The translations under genes and the position numbers were made by a program. Shown piece after piece: positions 1 through 5,540 of a stretch of 6,112 nucleotides of DNA (its first letter is position 1; each line of letters starts with the position of its first letter). The stretch is from assembly GCA_903907305.1 (NCBI GenBank), contig CAIVNT010000523.1:1-6112 (forward strand), in the 5' to 3' direction. Source of the DNA: an uncultured Ignavibacteriota bacterium (GTDB lineage: Bacteria; Bacteroidota; Ignavibacteria; UBA10030; UBA8401). Below the pieces are notes generated by a model. That model was not told where the DNA came from and did no database searches. It saw nothing but the letters and a program-made list of their open reading frames with translations.

Positions 1-768
1 ATACAATTTCTGGATGCTGATGATATCTTCCCGAAAGAACGTTTTCAGAAATGCGTCGATCATTTCCAGCAGAACACGATGTGTGATGTTGTCTATACTG
101 AGTTCGTTACATTCAACGAGCAACTGAATTTCTCCAGGACAGTACCGGCAAAACTTCCGGACGGCAGCAAATTCCGCGCATTCGTGTTGGACCATAACCG
201 ATCTTTCAATGCAGTCATCCACGAGTTCCTGTTCAGAAAAGAGATCATTGTAAAACACAAATTTGATGAGACTCTTCCGATCTATTGCGAGGATGTAGAA
301 TGCTGGATCCGCATTGCTGCATCCGGGGCCGTTTTTGTGTATCTCAAAGAGATTCTTGCACTGTATCGGATGGCCGGGAATTCTCTCAGCTCAAATGAAG
401 TGAACGTACATGCGGCAAAGCTTCTGATCATGGAAAAATATCGAAATCATCCTCTGCTCGCCGGAGCGGAAAAAGAATATGAGTTGTCCTATAATTATTT
501 TCGGGAACGTCTTGTCATAGCATATTTTATGGAAAAATCCTTCCGCTTCGGATGGAACCTGCTCCATGATCAATGGGGAAGATCTTCGTCCAACGGTAAG
601 ATAAAAATGCTGGTCTGGGGCGCAGCGATGCTGATCATGAGTAAACACCGACTAGCGGTGGTGCGGGAATTCATCGTGAAAAACAGTTCACTTCAATACG
701 GAGGGTGGAAACAGTATGCTGATTGGACTCCGCCGAAAGAGATCATCGATCTTGTGGAGACTGTATGA
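1..768 (+). CDS. GT2-family glycosyltransferase, 5'-truncated by window edge
   Basis: The reading frame is open from base 1 to the TGA at 766-768, giving 255 residues with no start in the window. The apparent ATG at 79 is internal, because the coding signal lies upstream of it: residues 3-8 read FLDADD, the metal/nucleotide-sugar DxD motif of GT-A fold glycosyltransferases. Further on, ED at fragment residues 97-98 (context CEDVECWIRI) fits the catalytic-base region of GT2 enzymes, and YR at 122-123 fits the usual end of the catalytic domain. The missing N-terminus should hold the nucleotide-binding strand, perhaps 80-90 residues by family comparison. The C-terminal 100 residues are not diagnostic. 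The expected role is cytoplasmic transfer of a sugar from an NDP-sugar to a growing glycan. Donor and acceptor cannot be read from the sequence. The stop overlaps the next gene's start (ATGA, 765-768), so the two are translationally coupled. Confidence 0.88.
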   Translation: MQFLDADDIFPKERFQKCVDHFQQNTMCDVVYTEFVTFNEQLNFSRTVPAKLPDGSKFRAFVLDHNRSFNAVIHEFLFRKEIIVKHKFDETLPIYCEDVECWIRIAASGAVFVYLKEILALYRMAGNSLSSNEVNVHAAKLLIMEKYRNHPLLAGAEKEYELSYNYFRERLVIAYFMEKSFRFGWNLLHDQWGRSSSNGKIKMLVWGAAMLIMSKHRLAVVREFIVKNSSLQYGGWKQYADWTPPKEIIDLVETV

Positions 769-1790
769 GCGATCACATGTTGCCGCTGGCATCCATCATC
801 ATTGTCAATTTTAACGGTAAGCACTTCCTGAATGATTGTCTCACCTCCGTTCTGCAGGACTGCGGCAGCCTTGCCGAGATCATCGTTGTGGATAATGGTT
901 CGCGGGATGGAAGTGCTCAATACATGAGAGAAAGCTTTCCTTCTGTGAAACTGATCGAAAGCGGCGCGAATCTGGGATTCGCCGGTGGAAACAATCTCGG
1001 TGTGCGTCATGCATCATCCGATCTGATCATTCTACTGAACAACGATACCATCGTCCATCGTGGATGGCTGCAGGGACTTCTTGACGCAGTTCGGGAAGAG
1101 GATATCGTCGCTGCATCATCGTTGATCAAGACGAAAGGGATACCGGAACGATACTACGAAAAGAACGGTTCGATCAATTTCTTGGGGCATAATATCATGC
1201 GTGTGTTCGATGAACCGACGGATATCTTCTATGCCGGCGGCGCTTCGATGATCTTCAAGAAAAATATCATCGGCGAACCGTTTGATGGTGACTATTTTGT
1301 CTATGCGGAGGATGTGTATCTCGGTCTACGTTCCAGATTTATGGGATATCGTGTGAAACATACGAATGCATCGGTGCTGGATCATTTGGGGAACGGAACG
1401 TCGCAACATCAGCGGAGCAGTTTCCTCACATACTATCAGGAACGGAATCGGCTGCTCAATCTATTCATCTTCTTTTCAGTTCCAACGATCATGAAAGCAT
1501 TTCCGTTCGTTTTGATGAATTGCATTGGAAAAATCATGCTGGCAATACTCGGTCGAAAATATTCGTTGAACGGTCTTGTCCATGCGTATGGCTGGTTCTT
1601 CATTCGCATTCCTACGATCCGTCGAAAGCGTGCGGTCATTGCAAAGGAAAAAAGAGTCCATGAAGCAGAAGTGATAGCAAAAATGTCCGGCAAACTCACC
1701 AATGGCGAGTCTCTGCCCGGAAAGATCGTTAACAGCATCTGTCTGGTCTATTGCCGGATCGTTCGCTTGAAGGTGATCGAATTGTCATGA
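765..1790 (+). CDS. GT2-family glycosyltransferase (WbbL/rhamnosyltransferase-like)
   Basis: This gene encodes a 341-residue protein. I chose ATG 765 because GGAG at 756-759 lies 5 nt upstream and the ATG overlaps the previous stop. An upstream in-frame TTG at 723 would add 14 residues that do not belong to the fold. GT-A motifs appear in order: VNFNG at 14-18, VVDNGSRDGS at 41-50 (nucleotide binding), NNDT at 92-95 (the DxD equivalent), ED at 182-183, DHLGNG at 206-211 and a YYQERN segment at 223-228. This order matches the COG1216 group, which includes many rhamnosyltransferases of O-antigen and capsule synthesis. Residues 231-263 are strongly hydrophobic and may anchor or dock the enzyme on the inner membrane. 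The C-terminal 60 residues are basic and not diagnostic. The likely role is sugar addition to a lipid-linked glycan. The exact sugar is not inferable. Confidence 0.92.
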   Translation: MSDHMLPLASIIIVNFNGKHFLNDCLTSVLQDCGSLAEIIVVDNGSRDGSAQYMRESFPSVKLIESGANLGFAGGNNLGVRHASSDLIILLNNDTIVHRGWLQGLLDAVREEDIVAASSLIKTKGIPERYYEKNGSINFLGHNIMRVFDEPTDIFYAGGASMIFKKNIIGEPFDGDYFVYAEDVYLGLRSRFMGYRVKHTNASVLDHLGNGTSQHQRSSFLTYYQERNRLLNLFIFFSVPTIMKAFPFVLMNCIGKIMLAILGRKYSLNGLVHAYGWFFIRIPTIRRKRAVIAKEKRVHEAEVIAKMSGKLTNGESLPGKIVNSICLVYCRIVRLKVIELS

Positions 1791-2653
1791 GCATCGTCAG
1801 CATCATTATCGTGAACTATAACGGCATCGCATATACTCGAATGTGCCTGGAATCTCTGTTCCGATATCATTCAGCGGATATGCTGGATGTGATTGTTGTG
1901 GATAATCATTCGCAGGACGGTTCAGTGGAAACCCTTAAGAAAGAATTCCCTGCCGTCAATGTAGAGGCCATGACAAAGAATAACGGATTCGGTTGTGCCA
2001 ACAATGAAGGAGTAAAAAAGGCGAAAGGTGAGATTCTTTTTTTTGTGAATAATGACACGCTCTTTCTTGAAGAGACAGTGTCAGCACTTTCTTCTCATTT
2101 GATCGCTGACCCGAAGAATGGTATTGTCGGTCCAACATTACTGAATGAAGATCGTACATTCCAACTATCATTCGGTGATTTTCCTTCGATCCTTTCTGAA
2201 TTTCGGATGAAACGGAAGATGGCTGATCCGAAACTGCTGAGGAATGCCGCACCGAAAACCAGTGATGATCGGAAAGTGAATTGGGTGACAGGAGCAGCGT
2301 TCATGATACGAAAGAGTTTGTATGAATCACTTGGAGGATTTGACGAAAGATATTTTCTCTATTTTGAAGATATTGATCTCAATAGGAGAGTGCATACAGC
2401 GCGATATCACAATGTGTATTGCCCCTCTGTACGGCTGATACATTTGGGAGGGAGGAGTTACGGAGCGATGAATCCTGCAGTGGCATTTGAATATCGAAGA
2501 AGTCAGTTGCATTATTATGATACACATGCATCCTTTGCAGAACGGATACTTATCCGAACGTATATTGCATTGAAGTATTCGGCTATGATATTGAAACCGA
2601 AAGAACGTCCGTTAATCTCCCGTATCATGAAACTACTTTGGACGAAACAATAG
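1787..2653 (+). CDS. GT2-family glycosyltransferase (WbbL/rhamnosyltransferase-like)
   Basis: This gene encodes a 288-residue protein. ATG 1787 overlaps the preceding stop (ATGA, 1787-1790) and follows AAGGTGA at 1770-1776. The in-frame TTG at 1751 would only add 12 residues encoded inside the upstream gene. GT-A motifs are VNYNG at 9-13, VVDNHSQDGS at 37-46, NNDT at 88-91, VTGAAFMIRK at 167-176, GGFDERYF at 183-190 followed by FED at 193-195, and IHLGGRS at 218-224. The set VTGA / GGFDE / ED / H-x-GG is the signature of the COG1216 rhamnosyltransferase-like group and is closer to textbook than in the gene before it. It is probably a paralogue of that gene, with an identical motif order and a shorter C-terminus. 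The protein should be cytoplasmic or peripheral on the inner membrane, adding one residue of a surface glycan. The donor sugar is unknown. Confidence 0.93.
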   Translation: MSIVSIIIVNYNGIAYTRMCLESLFRYHSADMLDVIVVDNHSQDGSVETLKKEFPAVNVEAMTKNNGFGCANNEGVKKAKGEILFFVNNDTLFLEETVSALSSHLIADPKNGIVGPTLLNEDRTFQLSFGDFPSILSEFRMKRKMADPKLLRNAAPKTSDDRKVNWVTGAAFMIRKSLYESLGGFDERYFLYFEDIDLNRRVHTARYHNVYCPSVRLIHLGGRSYGAMNPAVAFEYRRSQLHYYDTHASFAERILIRTYIALKYSAMILKPKERPLISRIMKLLWTKQ

Positions 2654-2657
2654 AACG

Positions 2658-3773
2658 GTGAATCAGCACAATTCCAACATACGAGTCGGCATCGATATTC
2701 GAAAGTATTTCGATTACGGTATCGGAACGTATCTGCAGAATCTTATTGCCGGATTCCAGCAGATCGGCGGGATGGAACTGATCTATTTTGCTTCGAATGA
2801 GGTCAGTTCATCTGTGCATGGGAATTTGCAGGGAAGCATCATACAAAACAATTCTCCGAAGTATTCCATTCAGGAACTTCTGTCCCTATCTTCATCCGCA
2901 CATAATCAAAATTTAGATCTCTATCATGCGCCGCATTACACGCTGCCGTTGATGCTCAATATGCCGAGTGTTGTCACCATCCACGACATCATCCATCTGC
3001 GGATGAAAGAATATTTCTCTCTTCCCCAAAGAATGTATGCTCGATGGATGATCGGTCATGCCTGCCGGAACTCATCCGCGATCATCGTTGTTTCAGAATT
3101 CACCAAACAGGAATTGATCTGTGAATATCGCGTACCGGAGCGGAAGATCCATGTTGTCTATAATGGAGTCCATGAATCGTTCTTTACGGTCTGTTCCGAT
3201 CCGGAAAAATCAGCATTCAAACGAAAATACGGTATCACAAAGCCGTACTTTCTTTACACCGGCAGCGTAAAACCGCATAAGAATGTTCATGTATTGCTGA
3301 AAGCATTTGCGCGGGTGCTGCGCGATAGGTCTATTCAGCTGGTAATGACCGGTGAAAAAAGTGCATTGAATGCAGATCTGCTTCGGCACATAAAAGATTA
3401 TCGGATCCACGATTCATTGATCGAAACAGGGAGGATCACCGAAGAGGAATTACGGACGGCATATCAATCCGCAGAAGCGGTTGTTCTTCCTTCGTTCTAC
3501 GAAGGATTCGGTCTTTCTATGATCGAAGCGATGGCCTCAGGAGTTCCTGCGATCGGAGCTAGAACATCTTCCATTACCGAGATCGTAGGGGATGCCGGCC
3601 TGTTATTCGATCCGAATGATGATGATGAGTTGGCACGACATCTGATTTCCGTAATGGATGATCGCCCAATGCGTGATACACTTTTCCTGAAAGGAAAAGA
3701 ACGAGCCGCCCAGTTCACGTGGAATGAATGTGCAGTAAAAACATTGAAAGTTTATGAAGAGGTTTTAAAATGA
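2658..3773 (+). CDS. GT4-family (GT-B fold) glycosyltransferase
   Basis: This gene encodes a 371-residue protein, the usual length for GT4 enzymes. The start is GTG 2658, four bases after the previous stop. I see no convincing Shine-Dalgarno, so it probably depends on ribosomes finishing the upstream gene. The next in-frame ATG would remove the first strand and the glycine loop, so GTG is preferred. The N-terminal domain has VGIDIRKYFDYGIGTYL (10-26), with the conserved glycine loop, then TIHD (107-110) and VVSEFTKQEL (144-153). The C-terminal donor domain has YTGSVKPHKN (200-209) and the EX7E motif from E282 to E290 in YEGFGLSMIE. ASGVPAIG (293-300) and GDAGLLFDP (311-319) follow. This is a retaining transferase using an NDP-sugar, often mannose or glucose in polysaccharide loci. 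The specific sugar is not inferable. Its stop overlaps the nadD start. Confidence 0.94.
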   Translation: MNQHNSNIRVGIDIRKYFDYGIGTYLQNLIAGFQQIGGMELIYFASNEVSSSVHGNLQGSIIQNNSPKYSIQELLSLSSSAHNQNLDLYHAPHYTLPLMLNMPSVVTIHDIIHLRMKEYFSLPQRMYARWMIGHACRNSSAIIVVSEFTKQELICEYRVPERKIHVVYNGVHESFFTVCSDPEKSAFKRKYGITKPYFLYTGSVKPHKNVHVLLKAFARVLRDRSIQLVMTGEKSALNADLLRHIKDYRIHDSLIETGRITEEELRTAYQSAEAVVLPSFYEGFGLSMIEAMASGVPAIGARTSSITEIVGDAGLLFDPNDDDELARHLISVMDDRPMRDTLFLKGKERAAQFTWNECAVKTLKVYEEVLK

Positions 3774-4372
3774 AAATTGGAATTTACGGCGGCACTTTCA
3801 ATCCGCCGCACCTTGGACATTTAGTTGTCGCCGAACGTGTCCGCACTGAACTTGAACTGGATTCGATCATTTTTATCCCCACGTTCATTTCTCCACATAA
3901 ACAGGAGGGTGAATCAGGTGTGCCGCTCGACCGTTTACGAATGACGAAACTTGCGATTGTGGATAATGAGCGTTTTGAGTCTTCGGATTTTGAGATCAAC
4001 GGGAAGTCGATCTCATATACAGTGAAAACGCTTGAATATCTTCAGCGGACCAGGCCAAATGACACATTCTACCTTTTGATAGGGATGGATAACTATCTGA
4101 CATTCCATCTCTGGAAAGAACCGAAAAAAATCCTGGAGATTGTTACGCTGGTCGTGATGAACCGTCCCGGATATCCTAAGCAGGTGAACGAAGTTCTCGG
4201 GACACTCAATACAGTGTTTGTTGATGTGCCTAATATCGACGTTTCTTCATCCGACATCCGGGGTCGAGTAGAGTTGGGCAAATCCATCCGCTATCTTGTT
4301 CCGGCTTCTGTCGAATCGTACATACTCGATAAAGGACTCTTTAAAGAAAAACTCCTTGACACCAACAGCTGA
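3770..4372 (+). CDS. nadD: Nicotinate-nucleotide adenylyltransferase (NaMN adenylyltransferase)
   Basis: This 200-residue enzyme joins nicotinic acid mononucleotide and ATP to give deamido-NAD and pyrophosphate, the penultimate step of NAD synthesis in the cytoplasm. The nucleotidyltransferase signature GGTFNPPHLGH spans residues 7-17, with H14 and H17 of the HxGH motif. It is followed by SPHK (41-44), LLIGMDNYLTFHLW (102-115, the family's GxD...W segment) and SSSDIR (159-164, the ATP-phosphate binding ISSTxIR motif). All key elements are present and the length is normal. ATG 3770 overlaps the stop of the preceding glycosyltransferase (ATGA, 3770-3773) and has AGAGG at 3758-3762 with 7-nt spacing. 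nadD is therefore the last gene of the glycosyltransferase operon as seen here. The 3' end of its coding region also carries the -35 element of the lexA promoter. Confidence 0.97.
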   Translation: MKIGIYGGTFNPPHLGHLVVAERVRTELELDSIIFIPTFISPHKQEGESGVPLDRLRMTKLAIVDNERFESSDFEINGKSISYTVKTLEYLQRTRPNDTFYLLIGMDNYLTFHLWKEPKKILEIVTLVVMNRPGYPKQVNEVLGTLNTVFVDVPNIDVSSSDIRGRVELGKSIRYLVPASVESYILDKGLFKEKLLDTNS

Positions 4373-4384
4373 GAACTGTATATT
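4356..4384 (+). promoter_or_regulatory. sigma70-type promoter of lexA
   Basis: A perfect -35 TTGACA (4356-4361) is followed by a 17-nt spacer and a -10 TATATT (4379-4384, five of six consensus bases). Transcription should begin near 4391, giving a leader of about 40 nt before the ATG at 4432. The -35 lies within the last codons of nadD. No terminator separates nadD from lexA, so some read-through from the glycan/nadD operon is possible, but this promoter should allow separate lexA expression. The -10 sits inside the LexA box, as expected for an autorepressed promoter. Confidence 0.85.
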
Positions 4385-4392
4385 ATTACAGT
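4375..4392 (+). promoter_or_regulatory. LexA operator (SOS box, CTGT-N8-ACAG class)
   Basis: The sequence ACTGTATATTATTACAGT has perfect 6-bp inverted half-sites, ACTGTA and TACAGT, around a 6-bp AT-only centre. Its core CTGT-N8-ACAG (4376-4391) has the same form as the E. coli LexA consensus CTGT(AT-rich 8)ACAG. It covers the -10 element and the expected transcription start of the gene encoding LexA, the standard arrangement for autorepression. Bound LexA would block RNA polymerase, and RecA-stimulated self-cleavage would relieve the block after DNA damage. The binding itself is inferred. Confidence 0.85.
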
Positions 4393-4411
4393 GTTCATAA
4401 TTACAGTCTTC
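4385..4411 (+). repeat. 15-bp-spaced direct repeat carrying an extra LexA half-site
   Basis: ATTACAGTGTTC (4385-4396) recurs as ATTACAGTCTTC (4400-4411), 11 of 12 bases identical at a distance of 15 bp. The first copy includes the right half-site of the SOS box. The second places another TACAGT (4402-4407) in the untranslated leader, without a matching ACTGTA partner at the proper spacing. It may be a remnant of a duplicated operator or an accessory contact site. It may also be chance in an AT-rich leader. Confidence 0.5.
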
Positions 4412-4419
4412 TTATCATG

Positions 4420-4425
4420 AAGGTG
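4420..4425 (+). promoter_or_regulatory. lexA ribosome binding site that decides the start
   Basis: AAGGTG lies 6 nt before ATG 4432. The in-frame ATG at 4417 would have the pyrimidine-rich TCTTCTTATC just upstream and no Shine-Dalgarno, and would add only MKVSN. The downstream ATG is therefore preferred. It also brings the protein into register with E. coli LexA, one residue longer at the key positions. Confidence 0.75.
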
Positions 4426-4431
4426 TCCAAT

Positions 4432-5079
4432 ATGGAACAGAAACCTCTTACCAAAGCGCAGCAAAAAGTTCTTGATCATGTCCGTTCGTATATCGAAGAG
4501 AACAACATTCCTCCGACACTCGCGGATCTTGCCGGTTCACTGAAAGTAAATCTGAATGCAGTCCGTTCACATTTGCTCACACTGGACAGGAAGCAGGCAC
4601 TTCGATACATACCGAATATTTCCCGCGGTATAGAATTGATGCAGATCCGTCCGAAAGGGATTCCGATCTACGGCTATGTTCCTGCAGGAACGCCGTTCAT
4701 GTCCCAGGAAAATATTGTTGATACATTCGAGATCAAAAAATATATTTCCGGTTCGGATGATGTCTTCGGTCTTTACGTGCGCGGCGATAGTATGAAGGAT
4801 GCCAATCTTGAAACGGACGATCTTCTTTTCGTTGATCCGAAGATCGAAGCGCGTAATGGCCGTATGGTTGTGGCTTTGGTTGAAGGTGAACCGACAGTGA
4901 AATGGTTCGAGCGTGACGGAAATACGATCCGTCTGGTCCCTGCAAACAGTAAATATAAGCCGATCGAAGTACACAAGAATGACGAACGATTCAAAATCGT
5001 TGGTGTCGTGGTGGGAATGATACGTTCTATTGATAAGAAACGGATTGATGATTCAGTGAAATACAAGAAAGCCTCATAA
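4432..5079 (+). CDS. lexA: LexA, self-cleaving SOS repressor
   Basis: This 215-residue repressor controls the DNA-damage (SOS) response. It binds as a dimer to operators and cleaves itself when RecA filaments form. Residues 1-70 form the winged helix-turn-helix: LTKAQQKVLDHVRSYI at 6-21, IPPTLADLAGSLKVN at 26-40, then recognition-helix LNAVRSHL at 41-48 and the wing ISRGIELM at 63-70. The S24 peptidase domain follows. The Ala85-Gly86 cleavage bond lies in YVPAGTP, the nucleophile Ser120 in RGDSMKD, and the general base Lys157 in EPTVKWF. These correspond to A84-G85, S119 and K156 of E. coli LexA, so the switch looks intact. The short tail after residue 201 is charged. The gene has its own promoter and SOS box and is followed by a strong hairpin terminator. 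UmuD or a prophage repressor is unlikely, given the LexA-type DNA-binding domain and the autoregulatory site. Confidence 0.97.
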   Translation: MEQKPLTKAQQKVLDHVRSYIEENNIPPTLADLAGSLKVNLNAVRSHLLTLDRKQALRYIPNISRGIELMQIRPKGIPIYGYVPAGTPFMSQENIVDTFEIKKYISGSDDVFGLYVRGDSMKDANLETDDLLFVDPKIEARNGRMVVALVEGEPTVKWFERDGNTIRLVPANSKYKPIEVHKNDERFKIVGVVVGMIRSIDKKRIDDSVKYKKAS

Positions 5080-5085
5080 TTGGCC

Positions 5086-5103
5086 ACAGAGAACACAGAG
5101 AAT
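5086..5103 (+). repeat. 9-nt tandem repeat, two units
   Basis: ACAGAGAAC (5086-5094) is followed directly by ACAGAGAAT (5095-5103), eight of nine bases identical. It lies between the lexA stop and its terminator and is outside any credible gene. It is the first of three islands with 9-nt periodicity in this intergenic region. Confidence 0.7.
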
Positions 5104-5109
5104 CAATGT

Positions 5110-5141
5110 AGGGGCGGACGCCAGTCCGCCCCTTGTATTTT
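5110..5141 (+). terminator. Intrinsic terminator of lexA
   Basis: A perfect 10-bp stem, AGGGGCGGAC (5110-5119) with GTCCGCCCCT (5124-5133), closes a GCCA tetraloop. It is followed by the T-rich stretch TTGTATTTT (5133-5141). The structure lies 30 nt after the lexA stop, so it should end lexA transcription. The T-tract is interrupted, so efficiency may be moderate despite the very stable stem. The same GC-rich arm recurs downstream, so the hairpin could also be a copy of a dispersed stem-loop element that was recruited as a terminator. Confidence 0.8.
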
Positions 5142-5157
5142 AAGTAAGAACACAGTT

Positions 5158-5188
5158 TGGACAGAAAAAACGGATTTACACAGATAAT
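5158..5188 (+). promoter_or_regulatory. Weak candidate promoter inside the intergenic region
   Basis: TGGACA (5158-5163, five of six bases of TTGACA) and GATAAT (5183-5188, five of six bases of TATAAT) are separated by 19 nt, longer than the preferred 17. The -10 overlaps a 9-nt repeat island. If active, it would start a transcript near 5195 that could end at the terminator-like structure near 5343, about 150 nt long with no evident reading frame. This is weak support. Confidence 0.25.
5170..5187 (+). repeat. Degenerate 9-nt repeat island
   Basis: ACGGATTTA (5170-5178) and CACAGATAA (5179-5187) stand in 9-nt phase. They share bases with the units at 5086-5103 and 5418-5444, namely an ACRGA or CGGAT core followed by an AT-rich end. 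The similarity is loose, and the call rests on its recurrence in the same intergenic region. Confidence 0.4.
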
Positions 5189-5294
5189 ATTGGTACGTCC
5201 GGATAGTTTACCCGCTGCGTTGTTTGACGGGCATGTCCTGACCAGCATTCAAGGCGAATACATCATTTCACAATCGCAAGAAACATTTATAGGG

Positions 5295-5348
5295 GCGGGC
5301 AGTTTTTCCAAGACGATTTTGGTCAGATAAGTCCGCTTTTTTTATTTT
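5295..5348 (+). terminator. Second terminator-like two-stem structure
   Basis: GCGGGC (5295-5300) can pair with GTCCGC (5331-5336) through five Watson-Crick pairs and one G-U pair. It encloses an inner hairpin in which CCAAGA (5308-5313) pairs with TTTTGG (5317-5322) around a 3-nt loop. Seven T residues follow immediately (5337-5343), then ATTTT (5344-5348). The layout of GC-rich closing stem plus uninterrupted T-tract is that of a Rho-independent terminator. It could be a backup for lexA or the end of a small independent transcript. Its 5' arm TAGGGGCGGGC (5290-5300) matches that of the lexA terminator at 10 of 11 bases. Confidence 0.5.
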
Positions 5349-5408
5349 AACATTTTAGCCGTAGAACACGCCTGCCTGACCGACAATCGTTATTAGGTGT
5401 GAGTAGGG

Positions 5409-5444
5409 CGGGGATTTGACGGATAAGACGGATTGGCACGAATA
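5409..5444 (+). repeat. Degenerate 9-nt tandem repeat, four units
   Basis: CGGGGATTT, GACGGATAA, GACGGATTG and GCACGAATA follow one another in exact 9-nt steps. The middle two share seven of nine bases, and the outer two are diverged. It is the longest of the three 9-nt-phased islands in the region. No function is evident. Confidence 0.5.
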
Positions 5445-5500
5445 CGAAATGTAGTTCCGGACGCCTGATCAAACCAGCGTTTAAAGTGTATTCGCAACAG

Positions 5501-5510
5501 TGAGCGCTCA
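5501..5510. repeat. Perfect 10-bp palindrome TGAGCGCTCA
   Basis: This uninterrupted 10-bp palindrome lies about 80 bp before the VOC-protein gene and just ahead of its candidate -35 element. It could be a regulator half-site pair, but a short palindrome of this size can arise by chance. No regulator can be named. Confidence 0.35.
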
Positions 5511-5511
5511 T

Positions 5512-5540
5512 TTGTTTCACCCAGAAACAATCGCTACATT
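5512..5540 (+). promoter_or_regulatory. Candidate promoter of the VOC gene with an overlapping inverted repeat
   Basis: TTGTTT (5512-5517) and TACATT (5535-5540) are 17 nt apart, matching sigma70 consensus at 3-4 bases in each hexamer. A 7-bp perfect inverted repeat, TTGTTTC (5512-5518) and GAAACAA (5524-5530) with a 5-nt ACCCA loop, covers the -35. It is either an operator or a weak hairpin. The position, about 50 bp upstream of the start codon, is suitable. Upstream terminators imply that the VOC gene needs its own promoter. Confidence 0.35.

Noticed and set aside
4567..4974. Minus-strand open frame of 135 codons opposite lexA.
   Set aside because: It lies wholly antisense to a gene with complete LexA motifs, and its product has low-complexity, unrecognisable composition.
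5027..5248. Minus-strand open frame of 73 codons across the end of lexA and the terminator.
   Set aside because: It overlaps lexA and a perfect hairpin, has no ribosome binding site of note and shows no protein features; it is a shadow frame.
5254..5495. Perfect 9-bp inverted repeat (GCGAATACA at 5254-5262, TGTATTCGC at 5487-5495), considered as ends of a small mobile element.
   Set aside because: A 9-bp match in some 500 bp is near chance level; there is no flanking target duplication and the repeat does not extend.
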